Source: Microbacterium sp. LWO13-1.2 | GTDB lineage: Bacteria > Actinomycetota > Actinomycetes > Actinomycetales > Microbacteriaceae | Direction of reading: 5' to 3' | Assembly: GCF_038397725.1 (NCBI RefSeq) | Contig: NZ_CP151634.1 | Coordinates: forward strand, 310,001-374,000 | DNA: 64,000 bases | In this document: one piece after another, positions 8,227-15,456 of the stretch | Layout of the letters: each line of letters begins with the position of its first letter | Numbering within the stretch: position 1 is the first letter of the stretch | The notes under the pieces: generated by a model | The model's database searches: none | What the model saw: only the letters and a program-made list of their open reading frames with translations | What the model was told of the DNA's origin: nothing | Translations under genes and position numbers: made by a program

Positions 8227-9345
8227 ATGTACAGCGAGTCACAGGTTCCCGATGCCAGTACAGGGATCCGGGGGCGTCGGTCCGACCGACGGTGGGTGAC
8301 GCAGGCGCTCGAACTTCTGCAGGCGGAAGCGGGGCGCAGCGGGTGGACGCCGCTGATCCCCTTTCACGCGCCGGGAACCGGAGACATCGACATCTATCTG
8401 AAGGACGAGTCTCTGCACCCGACCGGCAGCCTCAAGCACCGACTTGCCCGGTCTCTTTTCACCCATGGTCTCTGCAACGGTGACATCGGCCCGCGGACCA
8501 CGATCGTCGAAGCCTCGAGTGGGTCGACGGCGGTCAGCGAAGCGTATTTCGCACAGATCCTCGGTCTGGACTTCGTCGCTGTCATCCCTGCGGTTACCAG
8601 TCGCGAGAAGATCGCCCTGATCGAACGGCATGGCGGCCAGGTGCTTGTCGTCGAGGATCCGGCTGATGTGGTCCGCACAGCCCAGAGCGTGACTGTCCAG
8701 CGCGATGGGCATTTCATGGATCAATTCACGTTCGCGAGTCAAGCGACGAACTGGCGGGAGGGGAATATCGCCAGCGAGCTGTTCACCCAGTTGCTGCGCG
8801 AGAAGCATCCGGTGCCGGAGTGGATCGTGGTCGGCGCCGGAACCGGAGGTACGAGCACGTCCATCGCACGCTATGCCCGTTTCTCGGGCTTCGGGACCGG
8901 CATCGCTGTGGTCGATCCGGAAGGGTCTGCTTTCTACGAGGGCTGGCGGCGGAACGATAGCTCCTACGTCACGTCGACGCCGTCGAGGATCGAAGGCATC
9001 GGGCGCACCCGGGTTGAACGATCCTTCTTTCCGAACCTCATCGACGAGGTGCTGCCCATACCCGATGCGGCGTCGATCGCCACGATGCGCTGGGCATCCC
9101 GAATCATCGGAAGGCGCGTCGGAGCCTCCACCGGCACGAACATCTGGGGAACGCTGCAACTCGCGCAGCGCCTCTCCTCGAGCCGTCGCGCAGGCAGCAT
9201 CGTCAGCCTGATCTGCGACACGGGCGAGCGCTACTCATCGACTTACTTCAACGATACATGGCTCGCAGAACAGAACATCGACATCACCCCCTTCGAACGT
9301 GCGCTCGAAGTCTTCACCTCCACCGGTGTACTCGAGGCGGCCTGA
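8227..9345 (+). CDS. PLP-dependent cysteine synthase-family enzyme, Cds1-like
   Basis: 372 aa, fold-type II PLP enzyme. The Schiff-base lysine lies in HPTGSLKHRLARSLF (about residue 67), the Asn/Ser loop in VEASSGSTAVSEAYFAQ, and the phosphate-binding glycine loop in VGAGTGGTSTSIARYAR. The length and the IYLKDESLHPTGSLKHR block match the actinobacterial group that includes M. tuberculosis Cds1, an L-cysteine desulfhydrase releasing H2S, pyruvate and ammonia. That assignment is by family resemblance only. It has its own 119-bp upstream gap with a consensus-like TTGACA at 8116-8121 but no clear -10. Confidence 0.8.
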   Translation: MYSESQVPDASTGIRGRRSDRRWVTQALELLQAEAGRSGWTPLIPFHAPGTGDIDIYLKDESLHPTGSLKHRLARSLFTHGLCNGDIGPRTTIVEASSGSTAVSEAYFAQILGLDFVAVIPAVTSREKIALIERHGGQVLVVEDPADVVRTAQSVTVQRDGHFMDQFTFASQATNWREGNIASELFTQLLREKHPVPEWIVVGAGTGGTSTSIARYARFSGFGTGIAVVDPEGSAFYEGWRRNDSSYVTSTPSRIEGIGRTRVERSFFPNLIDEVLPIPDAASIATMRWASRIIGRRVGASTGTNIWGTLQLAQRLSSSRRAGSIVSLICDTGERYSSTYFNDTWLAEQNIDITPFERALEVFTSTGVLEAA

Positions 9346-9450
9346 ACCCCGACTGACCTGAGGAAGCCGCGCCTGACATCAATCGAAATGCCAACACTGC
9401 ACCGAATGCATCGACGACGGCACGCGCACTAATGGCATTATCATGATCAC

Positions 9451-9825
9451 ATGAGATTCGATCACTGCGCACTGCAGGAATGCGGCGTCGCTCGATTCCT
9501 CAGTCTGCTCGATGGCCCTTGGGCGACTCTGATCGTGCGAGAACTCCTCAAGAAACCGCATCGATTCAACGAATTGCTCACCGCACTCCCGGGAATCAGC
9601 GCGCACACGCTCTCCAGCCGCCTCCGCAAATTCGAGGCTCACGAGCTCGTCACCCGCACCGCGTTCGCCGAGATCCCGCCCCGCGTCGTCTACGAACTGA
9701 CGCCCGTAGGCATGCAGCTACGCCCGGTGCTCGACGCCATGAACGCCTGGGCCATGACGGTCCCGCCTCGGCTCTTCGGCCTTGAGGACCCCGGGACCGT
9801 CGACAGCCCCGTCATCGCCGACTGA
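9451..9825 (+). CDS. HxlR-family transcriptional regulator
   Basis: 124 aa winged-HTH regulator: LLDGPWATLIVRELLKKPHRFNELLTALPGISAHTLSSRL is the typical HxlR core (quoted here over two helices, residues ~20-58). N-terminal Cys residues 6 and 11 are where redox-sensing HxlR proteins carry theirs. No SD precedes the ATG. A CATTAT -10-like hexamer at 9436-9441 and a TCATG/CATGA dyad at 9441-9454 overlap the start, so leaderless autoregulated expression is plausible. Its 3' end overlaps the convergent CGNR gene by 14 bp. Confidence 0.88.
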   Translation: MRFDHCALQECGVARFLSLLDGPWATLIVRELLKKPHRFNELLTALPGISAHTLSSRLRKFEAHELVTRTAFAEIPPRVVYELTPVGMQLRPVLDAMNAWAMTVPPRLFGLEDPGTVDSPVIAD

Positions 9826-10339
9826 GCGGTGCGCGGTGGCGGCGCACCGCGTCGTAGTTGCCGCATTTCGCCGAGCAATAGGCACGTCTGCCGTTTCGGC
9901 TGGTGTCCACGAACGCCACCGGGCATCTCTCCCGCCGACACACGCCCAACCGAGCGCCCTCGGACTCTACGACGAAGAGGGCGAGCCCACCCGCGGTCAC
10001 CGCCCGAACACGCGCGATGACGTCCTGCGTCTCCGACGCGAAGTGCAGATGCGGTCGAAGTGCGTCGTGTGAGGTGAGATACGGAATCGTCGTGCCTGCC
10101 GCGAGGAGTCGATTGATCGTCGTGCAGCGCGCATCAACGGTCGTCGCATGGAATACGGGCACGATCTTCTCCGCCCACGCCCGGAGCCGCTCACCAGCGA
10201 CCGCATCGAGTTCCGCCCGTCGGATCTCATGCGCCGCCAGCGTTGCCGCGGCGGCTCCCTCGTGCCACCCCTGACCGACGAGGGTCACGAGATCTGCGGC
10301 GAGCAGCGGGCCGGTCATGTTGTCATGGTTGAACTGCAT
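9812..10339 (-). CDS. CGNR zinc-finger protein (ABATE-like N-terminus)
   Basis: 175 aa. The N-terminus MQFNHDN is typical of the family, and an ABATE-like helical domain (a proposed stress or regulatory domain) fills residues ~1-125. The C-terminus has the zinc ribbon: GVCRRERCPVAFVDTSRNGR then AYCSAKCGNYDAV, with four Cys ligands. CGNR proteins are thought to be DNA-binding regulators. It is divergent from the AEC transporter gene with only 25 bp between the start codons, and a dyad covers its own start codon. Confidence 0.88.
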   Translation of the reverse strand: MQFNHDNMTGPLLAADLVTLVGQGWHEGAAAATLAAHEIRRAELDAVAGERLRAWAEKIVPVFHATTVDARCTTINRLLAAGTTIPYLTSHDALRPHLHFASETQDVIARVRAVTAGGLALFVVESEGARLGVCRRERCPVAFVDTSRNGRRAYCSAKCGNYDAVRRHRAPLSRR

Positions 10340-10351
10340 TGACTCATTGCA
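10335..10351. promoter_or_regulatory. 17-bp dyad overlapping the CGNR start codon
   Basis: TGCATTGACTCATTGCA has the pattern TGCAnTGAnTCAnTGCA, fully symmetric except three spaced positions. It covers the CGNR start codon (10337-10339) and lies 13 bp before the AEC transporter start, so a protein bound here could control both genes at once. The CGNR protein itself is the obvious candidate. Confidence 0.5.
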
Positions 10352-10364
10352 TCACAGTTGCAAC

Positions 10365-11294
10365 ATGGACGTCATCACCACGGGGATCGCCCCGATCATC
10401 CTGCTGCTCGGCGGCGGGCTGATTCTGCGCCGACGCATCCTGACAGATGCCGTCTTCTGGTCAGGTCTCTCGTGGATCAGCTACTGGGTCTTCACCCCCG
10501 CCCTCTTCATCACCTCCATCGGCGCTGCTGACCTCGGCGCTGTGTCGCCGGGGCCACTAGCCCTCAGCGTCAGCATCCCCACCCTGGCGGTCGCCGGAGT
10601 CTCTTTAGGTGCAGCACGATTCACCCGGGCGGCCGGGCCGCAACTCACATCACTGATGCAGGGGTCGATTCGCATCAACACCTATGTCGGGCTGGTCTTC
10701 GCGTCGGCGTTGCACGCACAGGAAGGCGTGGCGACGTTCGCTCTCGCCAGTGCCATCGTCGTGCCGCTTGTCAACGTGATCTGCGTCACGACGCTCTCCC
10801 TCCACGGCGAGCGGGGCGCCACGCCCCGGCGCTTCGCGCTGTGGAGAGACCTCGCGTCGAATCCGCTCATCCTCGCATGCGGGGTCGGATTGCTCCTCAA
10901 CCTGAGCGGCATCACGATGCCGGTTCTCCTGCAGACGACCCTCGACATGATCGCCGCTCCCGCTCTGGTCGTCGGCACGCTCATCGCCGGTGCCGCCTTG
11001 CGATTCACGTTCCGCGTGCGCGACCTCCTTGATGTCGGGATCGCATCTCTCCTCAAATTGTGCGTACTCCCGCTCGCGGCGCTGTGGATCGCGCTCGCCT
11101 TCGGAATCACCGGCGCTTCCCTCACGAGTATCATCCTCATCACCGCGGTCCCCACGGCCCCGAGCGCCACCATCCTCGCGTCACGCATGGGTGGAGACAC
11201 TCGGCTCATGGCGGCCATCACCGGCATCCAGACGGTGCTCGCCGTCGCCACGATCCCCCTCCTGCTGCTTCTCGCTGACACCGTCTCTGCATGA
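10365..11294 (+). CDS. AEC-family (auxin efflux carrier-like) transporter
   Basis: 309 aa, very hydrophobic, about 10 membrane helices in the two-bundle AEC arrangement. Recognisable segments are GIAPIILLLGGGLILRRR at the N-terminus and ITAVPTAPSATILASRMGG late in the protein. Members move organic acids or amino-acid-like compounds across the membrane. I chose the ATG at 10365 because an upstream in-frame ATG (10317) would read through the divergent CGNR gene start. Confidence 0.87.
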   Translation: MDVITTGIAPIILLLGGGLILRRRILTDAVFWSGLSWISYWVFTPALFITSIGAADLGAVSPGPLALSVSIPTLAVAGVSLGAARFTRAAGPQLTSLMQGSIRINTYVGLVFASALHAQEGVATFALASAIVVPLVNVICVTTLSLHGERGATPRRFALWRDLASNPLILACGVGLLLNLSGITMPVLLQTTLDMIAAPALVVGTLIAGAALRFTFRVRDLLDVGIASLLKLCVLPLAALWIALAFGITGASLTSIILITAVPTAPSATILASRMGGDTRLMAAITGIQTVLAVATIPLLLLLADTVSA

Positions 11295-11322
11295 AAAGGT
11301 CACCCGGAGAGGTGGCGGTGGC

Positions 11323-11778
11323 TCAGCGCGAGTCGTAGCTCAGTCCGTGCCCGAACCGCAGGCGGGGATCAGCGGTGTCGAACGGAACATCGGGGCGCGA
11401 CGCCTCAACCGCCGCCATGCTGGAAGGCAGATCGAAGGGCAGACGTCCGCGCGGCGCGTCGCGCCCGAACAGCACGTCGAGCACCGCTCGCGGGTGGGCG
11501 CCGTAGTTGGCCACGACCGCATGCGCCGCGACCAGGACCGGGGAGAGAATCGCCGGCCTGTCGAGGAAGACGTCCACGATCGTGGTCGTCTTCCGGCTCA
11601 GATCGGTGAGGTGAGACACGGTCTCATCGTCCATCTCCAGCGAGCCCGCGTGGAAGTAATTCTCGAATGCCGTCGACCTCTTTTCGTACGGCGCATGGAT
11701 GCGCACGATGGCGAGGTCGGCCTGGAGCGGATCGACGACGACGGTGCCGTACTCGGCAGCGACATCTTCGGAAAACAA
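11323..11778 (-). pseudogene. Truncated C-terminal fragment of a GH3 beta-glucosidase
   Basis: About 150 codons that read as the end of a glycoside hydrolase family 3 enzyme: ADLAIVRIHAPYEKR, VVANYGAHPRAVLDVLFGRD, PRGRLPFDLPSSMAAVEAS and a final LRFGHGLSYDSR. Full GH3 enzymes are ~600-800 aa, so the catalytic N-terminal domain is missing. A TAA at 11794-11796 closes the frame upstream, and that stop lies inside one arm of the inverted repeat at 11791-11835. I regard it as a remnant left after a deletion; it cannot be catalytic. Confidence 0.82.
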
Positions 11779-11790
11779 TCGCTGCGATCT

Positions 11791-11835
11791 CCATTACTGC
11801 ATTTGACTTAACTGATGCATGGTATGCAGTAATGG
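11791..11835. repeat. Perfect 12-bp inverted repeat at the GH3 break, upstream of the NmrA-like gene
   Basis: CCATTACTGCAT (11791-11802) and ATGCAGTAATGG (11824-11835) are perfect complements with a 21-bp spacer containing TTGACT. The repeat ends 4 bp before the ATG of the NmrA-like gene, so it could be its operator. It also marks the exact end of homology to the GH3 gene, so it could instead be a recombination scar. Confidence 0.6.
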
Positions 11836-11839
11836 AGGA

Positions 11840-12685
11840 ATGAAGATCATCATCCACGGCGCCACCGGCGCCCAAGGCGCCCCTGTCCTCGCCGCTCTGC
11901 ACGCGCAGGGCCTCTCCCCGATCGCCGCCGTCCGCGACCCTTCGAAATACGCCGGAACTGGTCAGGCGATTGCGGTCGACCTGTCCTCCGTGGAATCCTT
12001 GGTGACCGCATACAGCGGTGCAGACGCGGTCTTCGTCCACTTGCCGGTCGGACCGGGTGATATCCAGCAGCGCCACGCCGAAGTGATCGTCGCGGCTGTC
12101 GCTCGCTCGCTCCCCGCTCGCGTGGTCGTATCGACGAGCGGCTACCCGTTCGGCGCGCCCGGCAGCGCGTCGCCGATGGATACCCTCGTCGAAGGACTCC
12201 GCACCGCAGGCGTGTCGCTCGCAGTCGTCGCCCCGAAGCTCTTCCTCGAGAACCTTCTGCTCCCGACGGTGTCGGCCGGCGTCGAGTCCGAAGGCGTTCT
12301 GCGGTATCCGATCCGCGAGGACTACGCGATCTCGTGGAGCTCGCATCTCGACATCGCCGACGTCGTGACTCGACTGATCCAGAGCCGCGACGTGACCGGC
12401 GTGGTCGAGGTCGGCGCACTCCCCGGCCTGCTCGGAAAGGATCTCGCCGCGGGATTCTCCGCACACCGGGGAAAGGGCGTCGTCTTCGAAGCCCAGACGC
12501 CCGACGAGTTCGCCGCGGTGATCGCCCCGCTTTTCGGTGAGGCTGGCGCCGCTCCCGTCGTCGACTCCTACCGCTGGCGGGCGACGCAGCCGGACGAGGT
12601 CATCAGCAACGAGAGCAGCAGTCAGTCGCGTCTCGAGATGGAGCCGCGATCGGTTGCCGACTGGCTGAAGGACATCGCCGCCTGA
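11840..12685 (+). CDS. NmrA-family NAD(P)-binding oxidoreductase
   Basis: 281 aa, atypical short-chain dehydrogenase. The Rossmann glycine motif is at the very start (IIIHGATGAQGAPVL); the usual YxxxK pair is absent, as in NmrA-like proteins. These act as reductases of quinones or dyes, or as redox sensors. Start choice is uncertain: GGAGG lies only 1 nt before this ATG, too close to act as SD, and an in-frame ATG at 11819 would add seven residues. A strong terminator follows the stop. Confidence 0.83.
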   Translation: MKIIIHGATGAQGAPVLAALHAQGLSPIAAVRDPSKYAGTGQAIAVDLSSVESLVTAYSGADAVFVHLPVGPGDIQQRHAEVIVAAVARSLPARVVVSTSGYPFGAPGSASPMDTLVEGLRTAGVSLAVVAPKLFLENLLLPTVSAGVESEGVLRYPIREDYAISWSSHLDIADVVTRLIQSRDVTGVVEVGALPGLLGKDLAAGFSAHRGKGVVFEAQTPDEFAAVIAPLFGEAGAAPVVDSYRWRATQPDEVISNESSSQSRLEMEPRSVADWLKDIAA

Positions 12686-12699
12686 CGTGACGACACAAC

Positions 12700-12733
12700 G
12701 GGCCGGGCGTCGCAGCGGCACGCCCGGCCCTTT
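12700..12733 (+). terminator. Rho-independent terminator
   Basis: Perfect 11-bp GC stem (12700-12710 with 12720-12730) and a 9-nt loop, followed by TTT. It lies 14 bp after the NmrA-like gene stop, upstream of the cysteine hydrolase gene on the same strand. Confidence 0.85.
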
Positions 12734-12895
12734 CGCGCCCGAGGCATCCGTCGCAGATGACCTCGGTGAAGACGGGCCGTCGAAAAGTCGCGGATGGCCT
12801 GAATCCATCGATTATGTGCATGCGTGCCAATGTTCTCCCGGGATCGATTCGACGAAGCTGGAAGCACCATCCGCTTTCACCTTTCAGGAGGACAC

Positions 12896-13528
12896 ATGTC
12901 ATCCCCCCGCCGCGCCCTGATCGTCATCGACCCCCAGCAGGAGTACTTCACCGGCTTGCTGCCCATCCAGTTCCCGCCGCGCGATGAGTCGATCGGCCGC
13001 ATCGCCGATGCCATCGATGCGGCCGAGCGGGCTGGCATCCCCGTGGTCATGGTGCAGCACACGGCCGGTGACGACGCACCCGTGTTCAACCCGACGACGC
13101 CGGAGTTCCGGCTCCACGCGTCTCTGGAGAAGCGCGACTCGACCATGTGGAAGCAGGTGGTCAAGAGTTACAGCTCGATCTTCCCGGAGACCGGAATGCA
13201 GGAGTGGCTCCGCGAGAACGACATCGACACGATCACACTTGCTGGCTACATGACGAACAACTGCATCCTCGCGACCGCCGCAGACGCCGAGGCGCGCGGC
13301 TTCACCGCCGAGGTGCTCGCAGACGCGACCGGTGCCATCGACATCACCAACGACGCGGGCTCGGTCGATGCAGAGACAGTGCACACCACGCTCCTTGCCC
13401 TGCTGAACTCCAACTGGGCGTGCGTCGCTCCGACCGCCACCTGGGTCGGCGCCCTTGCGGCGGGGACACCGCTCGTCAAGGGCAACCTGCCCGAGTCGGC
13501 CGCCACGGGCGCCGCTGCACACGCCTGA
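12896..13528 (+). CDS. Cysteine hydrolase, isochorismatase family
   Basis: 210 aa. The catalytic triad of the family can be placed: Asp in LIVIDPQQEYF (residue ~11), Lys in the STMWKQVVKSY region and Cys in GYMTNNCILATAADAEA. Members hydrolyse amides such as nicotinamide, N-carbamoyl compounds or isochorismate; the sequence does not settle the substrate. AGGAGG with 4-nt spacing sits before the ATG at 12896. An LLM monooxygenase gene follows 63 bp later and may be co-transcribed. Confidence 0.88.
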   Translation: MSSPRRALIVIDPQQEYFTGLLPIQFPPRDESIGRIADAIDAAERAGIPVVMVQHTAGDDAPVFNPTTPEFRLHASLEKRDSTMWKQVVKSYSSIFPETGMQEWLRENDIDTITLAGYMTNNCILATAADAEARGFTAEVLADATGAIDITNDAGSVDAETVHTTLLALLNSNWACVAPTATWVGALAAGTPLVKGNLPESAATGAAAHA

Positions 13529-13591
13529 TTCAGCCCATTCGGCCGGACGCCACAGGCATGTGGCGCCCGGCCTCTCTCATGGAGGTTCCTC

Positions 13592-14680
13592 ATGCTTCGT
13601 CCGTCACCATTCGGACACGCCCCACTTGTCCTGTCCGTCCTCGACGGAGGCCTGACCGGCGAGGGGTCCTCGTCCAGCCGCGTTCTCGATGAGGTCATCA
13701 CGGCGGCACGAACCGCGGATGCACACGGGTACGAACGCTTCTGGATGTCCGAGCACCACGCCATGCCTGGAGCGTCGATCGCTTCACCGCAGCTCATGGC
13801 CGCGCGCCTCATCAGCGAGACCCACCGCATCCGCCTGGGCGCCGGCGGCGTCATGTTGCCCAATCACGCACCCCTGGTGATCGCCGAGCAGTTCGGCATG
13901 CTGGAGGCTCTGGCACCGGGGCGCATCGACCTCGGCGTGGGGCGAGCCCCCGGGACCGACCACACCACGGCCGCGGCCCTACGACGCCATGCGTCCGCGA
14001 ACGACGAGTTTCCCCAGCAGGTTCAGGAGTTGATCGCGCTCCTGAATGACGATTCCTCCGATGCGCCTGCCGGCGTGCATGCAGTCCCGGGCCCGTGGCA
14101 GGAGCAGCAGAACACCACTGGTGCACCGGTGCCCCCCCCCCCCCCCCCCCCCCCCCCCGAGCTGTGGATTCTCGGCTCCTCGTTGTACTCGGCGCAACTC
14201 GCCGCAGCGCTCGGGCGGCCGTACGCTTTCGCGTTGCAGTTCGGCAGCCCCGATGTCGTCAACGCCCTCCGCATCTACCGCCAACGCTTCCAGCCGTCCG
14301 ACGCGCTGAGCGCACCGTACGCCATCGTCAGCGTCGGCGCGGTTGCGGAGATGGACCCGGCGAAGGCTCATCGAGAGTCGACGACCACCGCGATGGCGAT
14401 GATGCGCATGTTCCAGCGCGAGACCTACGCATTGCCCTCTCCCGATGCCGTGCGGGACTACCCGTCATCGTCTGCGCAACGGCAGTTCATCGACGAGTGG
14501 ACGGACCGCACCTTCCACGGAACAGCCGCAGAAGTCGCCGCTCAGCTGGAGGAGCTTCACTCGGCCACGGATGCGGACGAGTTGATGCTGGTCACAGGCA
14601 GTCATGCTGTGGGAACCCGGTCCACGACGCTCGAGTTGATCGCCGACCATTACGGCGCAGCCGACACACGGCGCGCCTGA
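13592..14680 (+). CDS. LLM-class flavin-dependent monooxygenase with a poly-proline (C27) tract
   Basis: 362 aa, luciferase-like TIM barrel using FMNH2. Markers are DAHGYERFWMSEHHAMPG near residue 50, RIRLGAGGVMLPNHAPLVIA, EALAPGRIDLGVGRAPG and PELWILGSSLYSAQLAAALG. The length is normal. Codons 181-189 are nine consecutive CCC codons (positions 14132-14158), encoding nine prolines just before the ELWILGSS strand; any change in tract length not divisible by three would truncate the protein. SD GGAGG lies 6 nt upstream of the ATG. Confidence 0.9.
   Translation: MLRPSPFGHAPLVLSVLDGGLTGEGSSSSRVLDEVITAARTADAHGYERFWMSEHHAMPGASIASPQLMAARLISETHRIRLGAGGVMLPNHAPLVIAEQFGMLEALAPGRIDLGVGRAPGTDHTTAAALRRHASANDEFPQQVQELIALLNDDSSDAPAGVHAVPGPWQEQQNTTGAPVPPPPPPPPPELWILGSSLYSAQLAAALGRPYAFALQFGSPDVVNALRIYRQRFQPSDALSAPYAIVSVGAVAEMDPAKAHRESTTTAMAMMRMFQRETYALPSPDAVRDYPSSSAQRQFIDEWTDRTFHGTAAEVAAQLEELHSATDADELMLVTGSHAVGTRSTTLELIADHYGAADTRRA
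14132..14158 (+). repeat. Homopolymer run of 27 cytosines inside the LLM gene
   Basis: Twenty-seven uninterrupted C residues, in frame as nine CCC codons. It is far longer than any other homopolymer noticed in the window. Such tracts slip readily in replication and sequencing, so the true length and reading frame may vary between cells or be an assembly artefact. Confidence 0.97.
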
Positions 14681-14891
14681 GCGCCGTGTGCGATGGCCGC
14701 GCCGATTCGATCGCCGGCGCGACCATCGATCGCCCGCCGAACAGACGCGAGAAGAAGGCTCTTGCGGGTGCCTTCTCGTGTCCGGTGCAGCGCTGAGCCG
14801 TAGGCACGCGGTCCATGACATCTGCGACGTGCTGGCCGCATCCGGCCCAGGTCGTCTTGCCGCAGGTGTTGCATGCGACTGCTCTGCACAT
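14592..14891 (-). CDS. Small Cys-rich actinobacterial protein
   Basis: 99 aa. The first ~40 residues (MCRAVACNTCGKTTWAGCGQ, then a Cys-Gly-His, CTGH, near residue 37) match a small Cys/His-rich protein very common in Actinobacteria whose function is unknown; the four Cys plus His suggest a metal site. The family as I remember it is shorter (~60 aa). Here the frame runs about 40 more codons, antisense to the end of the LLM gene for 89 bp, so the tail may be non-homologous read-through. AAAGGAG lies upstream of the ATG. It follows the CsoR-type regulator by 30 bp. Confidence 0.75.
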   Translation of the reverse strand: MCRAVACNTCGKTTWAGCGQHVADVMDRVPTAQRCTGHEKAPARAFFSRLFGGRSMVAPAIESARPSHTALRRAVCRLRRNGRRSTRASWTGFPQHDCL

Positions 14892-14921
14892 GGGAGAGCT
14901 CCTTTCTCTTGGTGCGGCGGT

Positions 14922-15188
14922 TCACGCGAGGCTGAGAAAGACCTTCTCGAGCTCTTCCACGGTCGGCCCCTCGGTGTCGTCGGAGCGACCGATGCACTCT
15001 TCCAGGGCAGAGGCGACGATGATGAAGCCGGCTCTGTTGAGTGCGTGCGTCACCGCGGCGAGCTGCGTCACGATGTCTCGGCAGGATGACTCGGCCTCCA
15101 CTGCGGCGATCACCGCATCCAGCTGCCCCCGCGCGCGGCGGAGTCGGTTGACGACGCGCCGCTGCGCATCATGATCTGCGGTGTCCAT
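14922..15188 (-). CDS. CsoR/FrmR-family regulator, persulfide-sensing (CstR-like) candidate
   Basis: 88 aa all-helical repressor of the DUF156 family. In CsoR numbering Cys36 (SSCRDI) and Cys65 (LEEC) are present, but position 61, the Cu(I)-binding His in M. tuberculosis CsoR, is Ala. Two Cys without the His is the pattern of CstR, which senses persulfides rather than copper. The genes upstream (rhodanese, CoA-disulfide reductase, thioredoxin) agree. I chose the ATG at 15186-15188 (AAAGGG 6 nt upstream); an ATG six bases earlier is possible. Confidence 0.85.
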   Translation of the reverse strand: MDTADHDAQRRVVNRLRRARGQLDAVIAAVEAESSCRDIVTQLAAVTHALNRAGFIIVASALEECIGRSDDTEGPTVEELEKVFLSLA

Positions 15189-15456
15189 CAGCATCCCTTT
15201 CTCTCTCTGGTACCTGATCCGTGGGCACCCTGCGGCCGGAAGACGTCCGCGTGCTTGCGCGAATCCACGAGGTGGCGCACTGGCCGGTCGCTGCCATCGC
15301 GGCCACGCACGCTGCGATCAGTCCGGCGACGACCGCCACCACCGGAGATGACGGGGCCATCGACGCCCCCAAAGCCGCGACGAAGACCGCGGCGGCGGCG
15401 TGGACGAGCCGTTCCGCCGTCGTCGCCCGGCATCGGACCCGCGCGCGATCAGACAT
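15169..15456 (-). CDS. Small two-helix membrane protein, DUF2892-like
   Basis: 95 aa with two hydrophobic helices (about residues 18-35 and 38-57) followed by GQC and a polar tail. The size, helix pair and Cys after helix 2 resemble DUF2892/YgaP-membrane-domain proteins, which often accompany rhodaneses. Family assignment is tentative because sequence similarity is weak. It overlaps the reductase-rhodanese gene by 8 bp and the CsoR-type gene by 20 bp, so it is an integral part of the operon. Confidence 0.65.
   Translation of the reverse strand: MSDRARVRCRATTAERLVHAAAAVFVAALGASMAPSSPVVAVVAGLIAACVAAMAATGQCATSWIRASTRTSSGRRVPTDQVPERERDADGHRRS

Noticed and set aside
14752..14775. Hairpin AGAAGGC/GCCTTCT as a terminator of the persulfide operon or LLM gene
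   Set aside because: It lies inside the coding part of the small Cys-rich protein and lacks a T-run; kept as unproven.
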